From Legionella_C sp048541585 (lineage in GTDB: Bacteria; Pseudomonadota; Gammaproteobacteria; Legionellales; Legionellaceae): a stretch of 64,000 nucleotides of DNA. The stretch covers positions 2,170,001 through 2,234,000 of the forward strand of contig NZ_CP183303.1 of the NCBI RefSeq assembly GCF_048541585.1, in the 5' to 3' direction. A program made the translations under genes and the position numbers. Of the stretch, positions 9,486-18,133 are shown in pieces; within the stretch, counting starts at the first letter, position 1, and each line of letters opens with the position of its first letter. Below the pieces are notes generated by a model. That model had not been told where the DNA came from, ran no database searches, and was given only the letters and a program-made list of their open reading frames with translations.

Positions 9486-10043
9486 TTAAATTTCCATTAA
9501 ATCTTTTTCTTTTTCACTTAATGCAGCATCTACTTCGGCAATATATTTATCCGTCAATTTTTGAATGACTTCATTAGCTTTACGCTCATCATCTTCAGAA
9601 ATTTCTTTTTCCTTAACTAATTCTTTAAGATGATTATTAGCATCCCGTCGAATATTACGGATAGCTACACGCCCCTGCTCGCCTTCAGCACGAACTATAC
9701 GTGTCATTTCTTTCCGGCGCTCTTCAGTAAGCGGCGGCATAGGTACACGGATAGCAGTACCTGCCGTTGCTGGATTTAAACCTAAATCAGAATTTAAAAT
9801 CGCTTTTTCAATAGCTGCCACCATAGATTTTTCCCATGGCGTAACTAAAATTGTACGTGAATCACTTGCTGTAATATTGGCAACTTGATTTATTGGTGTA
9901 GGATTACCATAGTAGTCTACTTGAACATGATCAAGTAAACTTGCATTAGCACGGCCTGTTCTAATTTTCGTTAAATCATGCCTAAAAGTTTCTACTGATT
10001 TCTTCATTCGCTTTTCAGCATCCTGCTTAATTTCATTAATCAT
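9486..10043 (-). CDS. frr: Ribosome recycling factor
   Basis: RRF works with EF-G to split the post-termination ribosome. The 185-residue length is exact for the family. Visible hallmarks are LTKIRTGRANASLLDHVQVDYYG, the NITASDSRTILVTPWEKS segment, and LTEERRKEMTRIVRAEGEQGRVAIRNIRRD in the long three-helix arm. It is last in rpsB-tsf-pyrH-frr and its start overlaps the pyrH stop by eight bases, with GGAG six bases before the ATG, consistent with coupled translation. Confidence 0.98.
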   Translation of the reverse strand: MINEIKQDAEKRMKKSVETFRHDLTKIRTGRANASLLDHVQVDYYGNPTPINQVANITASDSRTILVTPWEKSMVAAIEKAILNSDLGLNPATAGTAIRVPMPPLTEERRKEMTRIVRAEGEQGRVAIRNIRRDANNHLKELVKEKEISEDDERKANEVIQKLTDKYIAEVDAALSEKEKDLMEI

Positions 10044-10773
10044 GATCTGCTCCTACAATAGTACCTACATGCTCGCCAAGCACAATTTTTCGCAATGCCT
10101 GGGGTGCGCTCATATCAAATACCTGCAAAGGCATATTATGCTCTTCACACAAACAAATAGCGGTAGAATCCATAACTTTTAAACCATCACTTAAAATTTG
10201 TTTATAAGTTAAAAATTCATATCTTTTAGCTGACGCATTTTTAACTGGATCATCTGAATAAATTCCATCAACCTTAGTAGCTTTTAATACAACATCTGCG
10301 TCCACTTCAATAGCACGTAAACAAGCAGCAGTATCTGTTGTAAAAAAAGGATTACCAGTGCCTGCTGCAAAAATCACTACATGCTTGTTCCGTAAATGGG
10401 TTATAGCTTTACGACGATGATAAGGATCAACTACACCAAGCATTGGTATAGCTGACATAATACGAGCAGGGAGATCTATCCGTTCCATTGCATCACGTAT
10501 GGCAAGCGCATTCATAAGCGTTGCTAACATACCCATATGATCACCGGTAACTCGACCCAAACCTGCTTCAGATAAGGCTTTTCCGCGAAATAAATTACCA
10601 CCACCAATTACTAACGCAACTTCTACACCCATTGCAATTAACTCAGCAACTTCCTTAGCAATTTTATCTAAAATTCCAGGGTCAATTCCAAACTGAGAAT
10701 TACCCATAAGTGCTTCACCACTATACTTTAATAAAATACGTCTATACTTTAAAAGTTGATTTTCACTACTCAT
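10036..10773 (-). CDS. pyrH: Uridylate kinase
   Basis: Phosphorylates UMP to UDP in pyrimidine nucleotide synthesis; a hexameric member of the amino-acid-kinase fold, normally activated by GTP and inhibited by UTP. The 245-residue sequence shows RILLKYSGEALMG, VIGGGNLFRG, TGDHMGMLATLMNALA, GTGNPFFTTDTAACLRA and the C-terminal DMSAPQALRKIV. It sits between tsf (one-base overlap at TAATG) and frr in the standard gene order. Confidence 0.98.
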   Translation of the reverse strand: MSSENQLLKYRRILLKYSGEALMGNSQFGIDPGILDKIAKEVAELIAMGVEVALVIGGGNLFRGKALSEAGLGRVTGDHMGMLATLMNALAIRDAMERIDLPARIMSAIPMLGVVDPYHRRKAITHLRNKHVVIFAAGTGNPFFTTDTAACLRAIEVDADVVLKATKVDGIYSDDPVKNASAKRYEFLTYKQILSDGLKVMDSTAICLCEEHNMPLQVFDMSAPQALRKIVLGEHVGTIVGADHD

Positions 10774-11657
10774 TAATCACGAACCTGCGCCATAACTTCT
10801 TCGACAAAATTATCTTCTTTTTTGGCAATCCCTTCACCTACTTCAAAACGAATAAAGGAAACAACTTCAGCATTTTTTTCCTTTAATAATTGACCAACTT
10901 TGATATCTGGATTTTTAACAAAGGGCTGGCCAAGTAAACTTACTTCATCAACAAACTTATTGATGCGACCTTCAATCATCTTATCAATAATTTCTTGTGG
11001 CTTACCGCTTTCACGTGCTTGAGCTGTAAATATTTCACGCTCATTTTCAATAACTTCAGCAGAAACTTGATCGCGATTAACTACCATAGGACGACTTGCA
11101 GCGATATGCATAGCAATATCTTTTGCTAATGTTTCATTACCATTACGTACTGCCACAAGAACACCAATGCGATTGCCGTGTAAATAAGAGCCAACAACGC
11201 CATCTTCGCATTGTAGTTTTTCTAAGCGACGAATTTTAATATTTTCACCAATCTTAGCAACTAATTGTTGCCTTTCTTGTTCAACTGTATTATTTGTGCT
11301 TATTAAAGTAGCCTCACTTAAACTAGCTACATCTTTAATACTTTCATTGTCTAAAACAGTTGCTGGCACTCGTTCAGCGAATTTAATAAAGTTTTCTTCG
11401 CGAGCAACAAAGTCAGTCTCGGTATTAATTTCTACCATAACAGCAACGTGGCTATCATTAGAAAGTGCAATAGAAATTACCCCTTCTGCTGCTATTCTAT
11501 CAGCCTTTTTATCTGCTTTTGCTTGGCCTGCTTTACGCATTTCAGAAATAGCTTGCTCAATATCGCCATTGGTCATAACTAAGAACTTTTTGCATTCCAT
11601 CATTGGCGCGCCTGTTCTTTCCCGTAATTTCATTACTAGCGATGCACTAATTGACAT
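10773..11657 (-). CDS. tsf: Translation elongation factor Ts
   Basis: Guanine nucleotide exchange factor for EF-Tu. The 294-residue protein begins with a UBA-like domain, VMKLRERTGAPMMECKKFL, followed by the exchange motif region NTETDFVAREENFIKFA and two core domains (GSYLHGNRIGVLVAV; GQPFVKNPDIKVGQLL). GGAGGATT lies just before the ATG. It is separated from rpsB by about 250 bases holding an attenuator-like hairpin, which is also the usual organisation in Escherichia coli. Confidence 0.98.
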   Translation of the reverse strand: MSISASLVMKLRERTGAPMMECKKFLVMTNGDIEQAISEMRKAGQAKADKKADRIAAEGVISIALSNDSHVAVMVEINTETDFVAREENFIKFAERVPATVLDNESIKDVASLSEATLISTNNTVEQERQQLVAKIGENIKIRRLEKLQCEDGVVGSYLHGNRIGVLVAVRNGNETLAKDIAMHIAASRPMVVNRDQVSAEVIENEREIFTAQARESGKPQEIIDKMIEGRINKFVDEVSLLGQPFVKNPDIKVGQLLKEKNAEVVSFIRFEVGEGIAKKEDNFVEEVMAQVRD

Positions 11658-11674
11658 TTAATCCTCCACATAAC

Positions 11675-11708
11675 AAAAAGGGAATACGCCTTATCAACGT
11701 ATCCCTTA
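11675..11708 (-). terminator. rpsB-tsf intercistronic attenuator
   Basis: Read on the minus strand, AAGGGATACG and CGTATTCCCTT pair around a nine-base loop with one bulge, followed directly by TTTTTG, a rho-independent terminator form. It ends about 18 bases before the tsf ATG, so it should lower tsf, pyrH and frr relative to rpsB. A weaker TAGCG/CGCTA hairpin lies near 11810-11823. Confidence 0.7.
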
Positions 11709-11908
11709 TCATCTATAGCATACCTTTAAGCTTTATACTGATTTATAAGGTTTCTGTCATGTATTATATACATTCTTTAGCCTTATTTACTCATCTATCT
11801 AAAATTTAGCGGAAACGCTATTTATTATCCGATTTTTAGCTGTAAATTATTTTACTAATACACTTAAGTTAGTTAATTTTAATAACTTTTCCGTGAGGCT
11901 AAATTTTT

Positions 11909-12673
11909 TTACTCTTCGTCATTTTTTTCTTTTTTAGCTTCTTTTTCGTTTACTTCAACGAATTCAGCATTTGAATCAGCACCACCAATAGTATTACCTT
12001 CTTTAGCATCTAAGATTGCATCAGCAATACAGCGAACATAAATATCAACAGCTCGCATAGAATCGTCATTTCCAGGAATAACGTAGTCAATACTATCAGG
12101 GTTGTTATTAGTATCAACAATACCAATAACAGGAATCTTTAATCGACGTGCTTCTTCTACAGCGATATGCTCGAAACCTACATCGATAACAAATAAAGCG
12201 TCTGGCAGGCCATTCATATTTTCAATACCGCCTAAGCCTCGCTCTAACTTTTCAAGCTCGCGAGTTAACATTAGTGCTTCTTTCTTAATCATGCCGGCAA
12301 AAGCACCTTTTTCTTGCATTTCTTTTAATTCTTTTAAACGAAAAATAGATTGACGAACTGTTTTAAAGTTAGTCAACATACCGCCTAACCAGCGATGATC
12401 AATGTAAGGCATACCACAACGTGTTGCGTGTGTGCGAATACTTTCTTGCGCAGCTCGCTTTGTGCCAACAAATAAAATTTTAGCTTTATTTGCTGCTAGA
12501 CGACCAACGTAATTAGTCACATCATTTAACATTGGTAAGGTTTTTTCTAAATTAATAATATGTATTTTATTTCTTGAACCAAAAATATAAGGAGCCATTT
12601 TAGGGTTCCAGAAACGAGTTCTATGTCCAAAATGAGCGCCTGCTTCGAGCAATTCACGCATACTTACATTCAT
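11909..12673 (-). CDS. rpsB: 30S ribosomal protein S2
   Basis: Structural protein of the small subunit, needed for docking of S1. From the ATG chosen here the protein has 254 residues and starts MNVSMRELLEAGAHFGHRTRFW, matching family N-termini. A longer frame adding 14 residues exists upstream but is rejected, because GGAG lies seven bases before this ATG. Motifs include IHIINLEKTL, YIDHRWLGGMLTNFKT, LPDALFVIDVG and IPVIGIVDTNNNPD. The C-terminus is acidic and lysine-rich, as usual. Confidence 0.98.
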   Translation of the reverse strand: MNVSMRELLEAGAHFGHRTRFWNPKMAPYIFGSRNKIHIINLEKTLPMLNDVTNYVGRLAANKAKILFVGTKRAAQESIRTHATRCGMPYIDHRWLGGMLTNFKTVRQSIFRLKELKEMQEKGAFAGMIKKEALMLTRELEKLERGLGGIENMNGLPDALFVIDVGFEHIAVEEARRLKIPVIGIVDTNNNPDSIDYVIPGNDDSMRAVDIYVRCIADAILDAKEGNTIGGADSNAEFVEVNEKEAKKEKNDEE

Positions 12674-12788
12674 TCTATTCTCCAGGGTTGAGCCTCCACG
12701 CTTCCCATAAGACACCCATAATCTAAAACTTCTTTATATAGGACCCTATCTTATGTGACGAAACGTGTGTGTCGTTAAAAGCGCGCTA

Positions 12789-12817
12789 TTTATACCATAT
12801 TTAACCTAAACCAGCAA
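12789..12817 (-). promoter_or_regulatory. Sigma-70-type promoter for rpsB
   Basis: On the minus strand, -35 TTGCTG and -10 TATAAA are separated by exactly 17 bases, followed by a GC-rich discriminator TAGCGCGC. This is the classic layout of growth-rate and ppGpp-controlled ribosomal promoters. It predicts a leader of about 110 bases, long enough for an S2-responsive leader structure. The rest of the gap to 13005 shows no gene. Confidence 0.7.
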
Positions 12818-13005
12818 CGTTAACTTCATTAGGTCAAACAAATTTAGACCTAAAACAACAAATTATTTAGCCATTTATTGAGTTAACCCTTGACGTTTAG
12901 CCATTAGAAATCAATAGCAATTAGACAGTTATTTTATATGTGCAGAATTAATAATCCAGGTATATACTTAATTTTGATTAAAAACAATTAATTAAGGAGA
13001 GATTT

Positions 13006-13656
13006 ATGTTTACCAAGAAATTACTACCGATTATCGCCTTTGCTGCTTTCACAGCTCAACCTATGTTTGCAGCAGATGCCTCTAGTACATCTTCTGATAA
13101 CAATGCAACTACAACAAGTACTTCTGCTACAGACTCCTCATCTACCGGATCTACTGGAGCGGGTGCATCTGGAACAGGCGCCTCTGGAACAAGCTCCTCT
13201 TCTACAGATTCAAGTGCGGGTTCTACTGGTAGTACTTCACCAACTTCTTCAACTACTACAACTACAACCAGTTCGGATGATAATGGTAGCGCTGGTGCAA
13301 GTTGTCATTGTGGTTGTCACAAAAATAGCTTTAAGGAAATGGCTAGTGCTTTACAATTAACTGATGCCCAAAAAGATCAAATGAAAGCAATTAGAGATAA
13401 AGCAAAGACAAGCCTTCAATCTAACAAAGATCAGTTAAAAACTATTCGTAGCCAAATACATAGTTTAATTACATCAAGCTCTATGGATAATTCTAAGTTA
13501 GATTCATTAATTAGCCAAAAAACAACAATTCTTGGCAATATGATAAGGGTTAAAGCGCAAGCTAAGCACCAAATGTATATGGTTCTTAATGCCCAACAAC
13601 AGCAACAATTCCAACAAATGATGCAAGATGAAATGAATAAGTGCCATAATTGGTAA
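13006..13656 (+). CDS. Secreted Spy-like LTxxQ protein with Ser/Thr/Gly-rich linker
   Basis: A 216-residue exported protein. A signal peptide (two Lys, then an Ala-rich core, cleavage likely after about residue 22 at MFA-ADA) is followed by about 70 residues almost only Ser, Thr, Gly, Ala and Asp. Next comes a Cys/His cluster CHCGCHKN at 100-107, then an alpha-helical domain starting LQLTDAQKDQMKAIR at about 117, typical of the LTxxQ periplasmic family (Spy, CpxP) that buffers misfolded proteins or senses envelope stress. It ends with a Gln-rich helix and NKCHNW. The Cys/His cluster suggests metal or redox chemistry, which is inference. AAGGAG lies well placed before the ATG. Single-gene unit with its own hairpin. 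Confidence 0.8.
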   Translation: MFTKKLLPIIAFAAFTAQPMFAADASSTSSDNNATTTSTSATDSSSTGSTGAGASGTGASGTSSSSTDSSAGSTGSTSPTSSTTTTTTSSDDNGSAGASCHCGCHKNSFKEMASALQLTDAQKDQMKAIRDKAKTSLQSNKDQLKTIRSQIHSLITSSSMDNSKLDSLISQKTTILGNMIRVKAQAKHQMYMVLNAQQQQQFQQMMQDEMNKCHNW

Positions 13657-13663
13657 TTAAGTT

Positions 13664-13690
13664 CCACGCCATATACAAAGTATGGCGTGG
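13664..13690. terminator. Hairpin terminating the Spy-like gene
   Basis: Perfect 10-bp arms CCACGCCATA and TATGGCGTGG around loop TACAAAG, seven bases after the stop codon. The downstream T-tract is interrupted (TAATAAATTTATTTT), so termination is likely but not textbook. Confidence 0.65.
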
Positions 13691-14019
13691 TAATAAATTT
13701 ATTTTGTGCAGTTATTCTAGTACTTTTAACCACTACAAACAAAGCTTGATAATTACTATTTACCTTTAACTTAGATTGCTAAGTCGTAATGAACTTTCTT
13801 TATTATTCTACTTTTAAAAATTCTTACTGCAGATAGTTTTTACTTCCATTAGCGTAGCCTATGCTGCTCAAATTCAAGTTAATATAAAAATATAACTAAT
13901 ATGAAGAAATAAGATTTACAAAAAAGTTTAATAGTAAATTTTATTAGATTTCTCTTATATTTTTAGCTAAACCGCTATAAATTTAGTAAACTAATATTAT
14001 TTGTATGTGGATTTAAACC
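13691..14019. other. AT-rich intergenic region before map
   Basis: No convincing gene. One frame reads a short hydrophobic stretch ending VAYAAQIQVN, reminiscent of a signal-peptide end, but a stop lies close upstream and no start exists. The map-glnD promoter must lie here; no strong -35/-10 pair with good spacing was found. Confidence 0.5.
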
Positions 14020-14784
14020 ATGGCAGTTACCATTAAAACTCCGGAAGAAATTGAGAAAATGCGCGTTGCTGGTCGTCTAGCGGGTGAAGTATTAACTATG
14101 ATTGGGCCTTATGTAAAAGAAGGTATCACCACAGACGAGTTAAACACCATTTGTCATGACTATATTGTAAATGTTCAGAAAGCAGTCCCTGCTCCGCTTA
14201 ATTATAATGGCTTTCCTAAGTCCATTTGCACTTCTATTAATCATGTAGTTTGTCATGGTATTCCTGGTAAAAAAGTCTTAAAAAATGGCGATATTTTAAA
14301 TATTGATATTACAGTTATTAAAGATGGGTATCATGGGGATACCAGTAAAATGTTTTTTATTGGTGAGCCGACTATTAAAGGCAAACATGTTGTTAAAGTT
14401 GCTCATGAATGCCTTTTTATTGGTATAGAAATGGTAAAACCTGGTGTACGACTTGGTGATATAGGTCATGCAATTCAGCAACATGCTGAAAAAAATCGCT
14501 GCTCTGTGGTACGCGATTATTGTGGCCATGGCATAGGTGCTATTTTTCATGAAGAGCCACAGGTATTGCATTATGGTACGCCAGATACCGGTGAAGTATT
14601 AAAAGAAGGTATGACTTTTACCATTGAGCCTATGATTAATATAGGTAAACATCATACACGCTTGTTACCTGACAAATGGACAGTGGTAACGCGTGATCAT
14701 AGTCTGTCAGCACAATGGGAGCATACGCTTTTAGTTACTTCTGATGGCGTTGAAATTTTAACATTACGTGATGAAGAGAAATAA
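14020..14784 (+). CDS. map: Methionine aminopeptidase, type I
   Basis: Removes the initiator methionine from nascent proteins with a two-metal centre. The 254-residue length and sequence are those of bacterial type Ia. Metal ligands are visible in order: Asp in LNIDITVIKDGYHGDTS (two Asp), His in GHGIGAIFHEEPQ, Glu in FTIEPMIN, Glu in AQWEHTLLVT. No N-terminal zinc-finger extension. It overlaps glnD by 14 bases, an arrangement also seen in other gammaproteobacteria where map, glnD and rpsB cluster. Confidence 0.97.
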   Translation: MAVTIKTPEEIEKMRVAGRLAGEVLTMIGPYVKEGITTDELNTICHDYIVNVQKAVPAPLNYNGFPKSICTSINHVVCHGIPGKKVLKNGDILNIDITVIKDGYHGDTSKMFFIGEPTIKGKHVVKVAHECLFIGIEMVKPGVRLGDIGHAIQQHAEKNRCSVVRDYCGHGIGAIFHEEPQVLHYGTPDTGEVLKEGMTFTIEPMINIGKHHTRLLPDKWTVVTRDHSLSAQWEHTLLVTSDGVEILTLRDEEK

Positions 14785-17347
14785 TTTTTATCTTAAGTAT
14801 ACCTTAAAACAGTTTAAGGAAGAGCTGACTCAACCATTTAATGCGCACCAGGATATAACCGCTGTAGCGCAGAAATTGGTTAATTTTATTGATCAAGCGC
14901 TACTTGCCCTTTTTCAAAAAAATAATCTTCATACAAACAATAGCTTTTGTCTAATAGCCTTAGGTAGTTATGGACGTCAAGAACTTCAATTGCATTCTGA
15001 CATAGATATTTTACTCTTACATGAGCCATCTATAACAGAGAAAGAGCTACAGCAAGCACAAGCATTTATTCAAAATTGCTGGGATAATGGGTTTGGTATT
15101 AGTCATCAAATTACGACAGTTAAGGCTTGCGCAGATTTAGCCAGCCAAGATGTTAGCGTTATTTCTAGTATTTTAGATATGCGTTTATTATGCGGCGATA
15201 GTAAATTAATGGAGGCATTGCAATATCAAACGCATCCCTTGCATATGTGGCCAAGTGATGAATATTTTTTTGCAAAGCAAGCTGAACAAGAGCAACGGTA
15301 TCGTAAATACGGTGAAACAGCTTACAATTTAGAGCCTAATGTTAAATATGGGCCAGGTGGTTTACGTGATATTCAAATTTTACTTAGTATTAGCAAACGG
15401 CATTTCAAAATTAAAAAGTTAGCTGAAGGCATTAACTACAATTTTATTACCGAGAAAGAATATGAAGAATTAATTAAATGTCAGCACTATCTTTGGCGTG
15501 TTCGTTTTGCCCTTCATTTTTTGGCAGGTAAAGCAGAAGAGCGGCTACTTTTTGACTATCAAGTTAAATTAGCAGCCTTATTTGGTTATCAAGATAAGCC
15601 ACACTCTCTAGCAATCGAACAGTTTATGAAAACTTATTTTCAAATGATCAAACGCAGTCGAGAAATTAATGAAATTCTTCTGCAATGGTTTTTAGAAACA
15701 ATTATTCATAAAGAAAGACAACATCTTAAATCATTAGACGCTAATTTTCAGCTTTCTAATCAATTTATTGAGGCCAAACATAATAAGGTTTTTTCTAATA
15801 ATCCAATTTGCCTATTAGAATTATTTTTATGGATTACTAAATACCCAGATATCATAGGTGTACGTGCCAGTACAATTCGTTTAATAAGGCAACACCTTTT
15901 TTTAATTGGTACTACTCTGCGTGTTTCAGCGCGAGCAAAGCAAACTTTTCTAGCTATTTTTAAAGATGGCGTCAATACGTTTGTAGCACTAAATTACATG
16001 AACAAATATGGGGTGCTTAGTCATTATTTAGATTGTTTCGCGGCAGTAACAGGCCAGATGCAATATGATTTATTTCATGTATATACAGTCGATCAGCATA
16101 CCTTGTTTGTCATTCGCAACTTAGCTCGCTTTCTTGATAAGAATTATGCAGCCCAATTTCCTTTAGCCGTTGAATTGATGGCAAAAATAACCAAAAGAGA
16201 GATTTTGTATTTAGCAGCCCTGTTTCATGATATAGCTAAAGGTCGAGGCGGCGATCACTCAGAATTAGGAGAAAAGGAAGCACAATCATTTGCTATAGAA
16301 CATAAGTTACCTGCAGAGGATACTAATTTACTTCTATGGCTTGTGAAGAATCACTTATTAATGTCTCATACTGCACAAAGACAAGATATTTATGACCCTA
16401 AAAATATTCAGCAGTTTTGCCATATATTTCCTAAACCCAGTTACCTGGATTATCTTTATTTACTGACAGTGGCCGATATTTGCGCAACTAATCCAAGTTT
16501 ATGGAATACTTGGAAAGATTCCTTATTAAAAGAATTATACCGTGGCGCCATACAGTTCTTTCATCAACAGGAAACTTACCTAAATGAAGAAGAGCTTGTT
16601 GCTCTACGTAAGCAGAAAGCTCTTAACTTGTTACAACAGCAAGGATTTAATACAAAAGACATTGAAAAGCTTTGGTCTTCCTTTAAAAGCAGATATTTTT
16701 TTCATGAGTCTTCTGAAGTCATCGCTATTCATACCAAAGCTATTTTCACTTGCCAAAGTTATCCAGTTGTAGTGATTTTGCCCCATTATAGTCAAGGGGG
16801 GATGGAAGTTTTTATCTATATGCCACATCGTGATGACCGCTTTACTATTGCAACTACCGTGTTAAGTAATTGTCAGGCTACTATTCAGGAAGCCGTCATT
16901 TTAACTTGTGAAAATCAATTTGATTTAGATACTTATATTATTTTAAATGAGCGTCATCAAGCATCCTTTTCTGTTGAAAGAATAAAATGGCTTGAGCAAG
17001 AACTCATTAAGCGCTTAAGTAATACAAAAGAAATGCCAAGGATTGGTAAACATCGTCTCTCACGAACTTTAGCGCATTTTAAACTCAAACCACAAATTAC
17101 TTTTAATGATGAGGGTCCTTGTACGCGTTTATTTCTTATAGCAGCTGATAGACCCGGACTTCTAGCCCATGTTGGTCGAGTCTTTACTAAACTAAATATT
17201 CACTTGCACAATGCTAAAATTGTAACCGCTGGTGAGAAGGCTGAAGATACATTCTATATTTCTAACAAAGCAGACGATCTGCTTAGTGCACAAGAAAAAG
17301 AGCTATTACGTAAACTTTTAATTAAAGAACTCATGAGTGAATTTTAA
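14771..17347 (+). CDS. glnD: [Protein-PII] uridylyltransferase / uridylyl-removing enzyme
   Basis: Bifunctional nitrogen sensor that uridylylates PII when glutamine is low and removes UMP when it is high. About 858 residues: nucleotidyltransferase motif GSYGRQELQLHSDIDILLLH near 67-86, linker with YGPGGLRDIQ, an HD phosphohydrolase domain (LFHDIAKGRGGDHSELG near 488), and two C-terminal ACT domains, the second beginning RLFLIAADRPGLLAHVG. A GTG three bases before this ATG could also start the protein. All key residues appear intact, so both activities are expected. Confidence 0.95.
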   Translation: MKRNNFYLKYTLKQFKEELTQPFNAHQDITAVAQKLVNFIDQALLALFQKNNLHTNNSFCLIALGSYGRQELQLHSDIDILLLHEPSITEKELQQAQAFIQNCWDNGFGISHQITTVKACADLASQDVSVISSILDMRLLCGDSKLMEALQYQTHPLHMWPSDEYFFAKQAEQEQRYRKYGETAYNLEPNVKYGPGGLRDIQILLSISKRHFKIKKLAEGINYNFITEKEYEELIKCQHYLWRVRFALHFLAGKAEERLLFDYQVKLAALFGYQDKPHSLAIEQFMKTYFQMIKRSREINEILLQWFLETIIHKERQHLKSLDANFQLSNQFIEAKHNKVFSNNPICLLELFLWITKYPDIIGVRASTIRLIRQHLFLIGTTLRVSARAKQTFLAIFKDGVNTFVALNYMNKYGVLSHYLDCFAAVTGQMQYDLFHVYTVDQHTLFVIRNLARFLDKNYAAQFPLAVELMAKITKREILYLAALFHDIAKGRGGDHSELGEKEAQSFAIEHKLPAEDTNLLLWLVKNHLLMSHTAQRQDIYDPKNIQQFCHIFPKPSYLDYLYLLTVADICATNPSLWNTWKDSLLKELYRGAIQFFHQQETYLNEEELVALRKQKALNLLQQQGFNTKDIEKLWSSFKSRYFFHESSEVIAIHTKAIFTCQSYPVVVILPHYSQGGMEVFIYMPHRDDRFTIATTVLSNCQATIQEAVILTCENQFDLDTYIILNERHQASFSVERIKWLEQELIKRLSNTKEMPRIGKHRLSRTLAHFKLKPQITFNDEGPCTRLFLIAADRPGLLAHVGRVFTKLNIHLHNAKIVTAGEKAEDTFYISNKADDLLSAQEKELLRKLLIKELMSEF

Positions 17348-17456
17348 TTAATAAATTTTATTTAATGAATAACAGATTAGCTAATAGCTTCAACTTAAGC
17401 GATTTTATGTCGTTTGGGTCTTAACCCAACATTAACATGGGTTGTTGGGTCGCGCC

Positions 17457-17612
17457 TAATGGCGCTGCCTTAAGGCTTTTTGATTCACTCTACGTCCCTC
17501 GGCTTGTCCGAGGGATCCAGGAATCTCAACTAAGGATTAGAACTCTGGATCCCGTGGACAAGCCACGGGACGTAGGCTAGAGTCTTAAGGCGGCGTCTAA
17601 TGGTGCTGCTGC
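17457..17612. repeat. Family B REP/BIME-like element, copy B1
   Basis: The core (17490-17575) is bounded by CTACGTCCC and GGGACGTAG and holds two opposed hairpins: CCCTCGGCTTGTCCGAGGG, and CCCGTGGACAAGCCACGGG preceded by the inverted GGATCCAG motif. Outside the core a second imperfect inverted repeat (GCGCTGCCTTAAG against CTTAAGGCGGCGTC) extends it to about 150 bp. A close copy occurs at 48.8 kb in the same orientation. It fills the gap between convergent glnD and tadA; no gene seen in it. Confidence 0.8.
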
Positions 17613-17677
17613 CCAAGCTACATAACAACTCTCTTAATCTAGAGCGTTTCGACGAGCTAACCGAGCTATTACTTATA

Positions 17678-18133
17678 TTAACGACGCGCTTTAAAAAATT
17701 CCTTAAGTAATGTCGCGCAATCTCTTTCTAAAATACCTTCATCAATTTGTACATAATGATTGAGCGGATAGCCTTGTAATAAATTATATACCGAACCTGC
17801 AGCGCCTGATTTAAAATCCCGAGTGGCAAAAACTAAACGCTTAATACGCGCCTGGATCATTGCACCAGCACACATAGCACAAGGCTCTAAAGTCACATAA
17901 AGTGTTGCATCTAATAGACGGTGATTACCTAACCTGCCAGCTGCCTCTCTAAGTGCACAAATTTCAGCATGCGCACAAGGGTCAGTATCACTAATGGTAC
18001 GATTATAGCCCCTACCTATGACTTGTTTGTTCATAACTACAATAGCGCCCACCGGAATCTCTAGTGAGTCATAAGCTCTTAGCGCTTGCGTATAAGCTTC
18101 AAGCATCCAATATTCGTCGTTATCTATTCCCAT
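17678..18133 (-). CDS. tadA: tRNA-specific adenosine deaminase
   Basis: Converts A34 to inosine in the anticodon of tRNA-Arg(ACG), a zinc-dependent essential modification. The 151-residue protein has the deaminase signature: zinc-ligand His and catalytic Glu in CAHAEICALREAAG, and the two zinc cysteines in LEPCAMCAGAMIQARIKR. FATRDFKSGAAGS and the C-terminal LLKEFFKARR are also family features. It overlaps the guaA stop by ten bases and is last in guaB-guaA-tadA. Confidence 0.95.
   Translation of the reverse strand: MGIDNDEYWMLEAYTQALRAYDSLEIPVGAIVVMNKQVIGRGYNRTISDTDPCAHAEICALREAAGRLGNHRLLDATLYVTLEPCAMCAGAMIQARIKRLVFATRDFKSGAAGSVYNLLQGYPLNHYVQIDEGILERDCATLLKEFFKARR

Noticed and set aside
11296..11661. 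Plus-strand frame opposite tsf
   Set aside because: Antisense to a certain, conserved gene and without family features.
13040..13360. A second frame of 106 residues inside the Spy-like gene
   Set aside because: It is a Leu/Gln-rich shadow produced by the low-complexity Ser/Thr linker of the real gene.
13840..13892. Signal-peptide-like stretch ending VAYAA before map
   Set aside because: A stop lies just upstream in frame, there is no start codon, and only about 20 codons are open.
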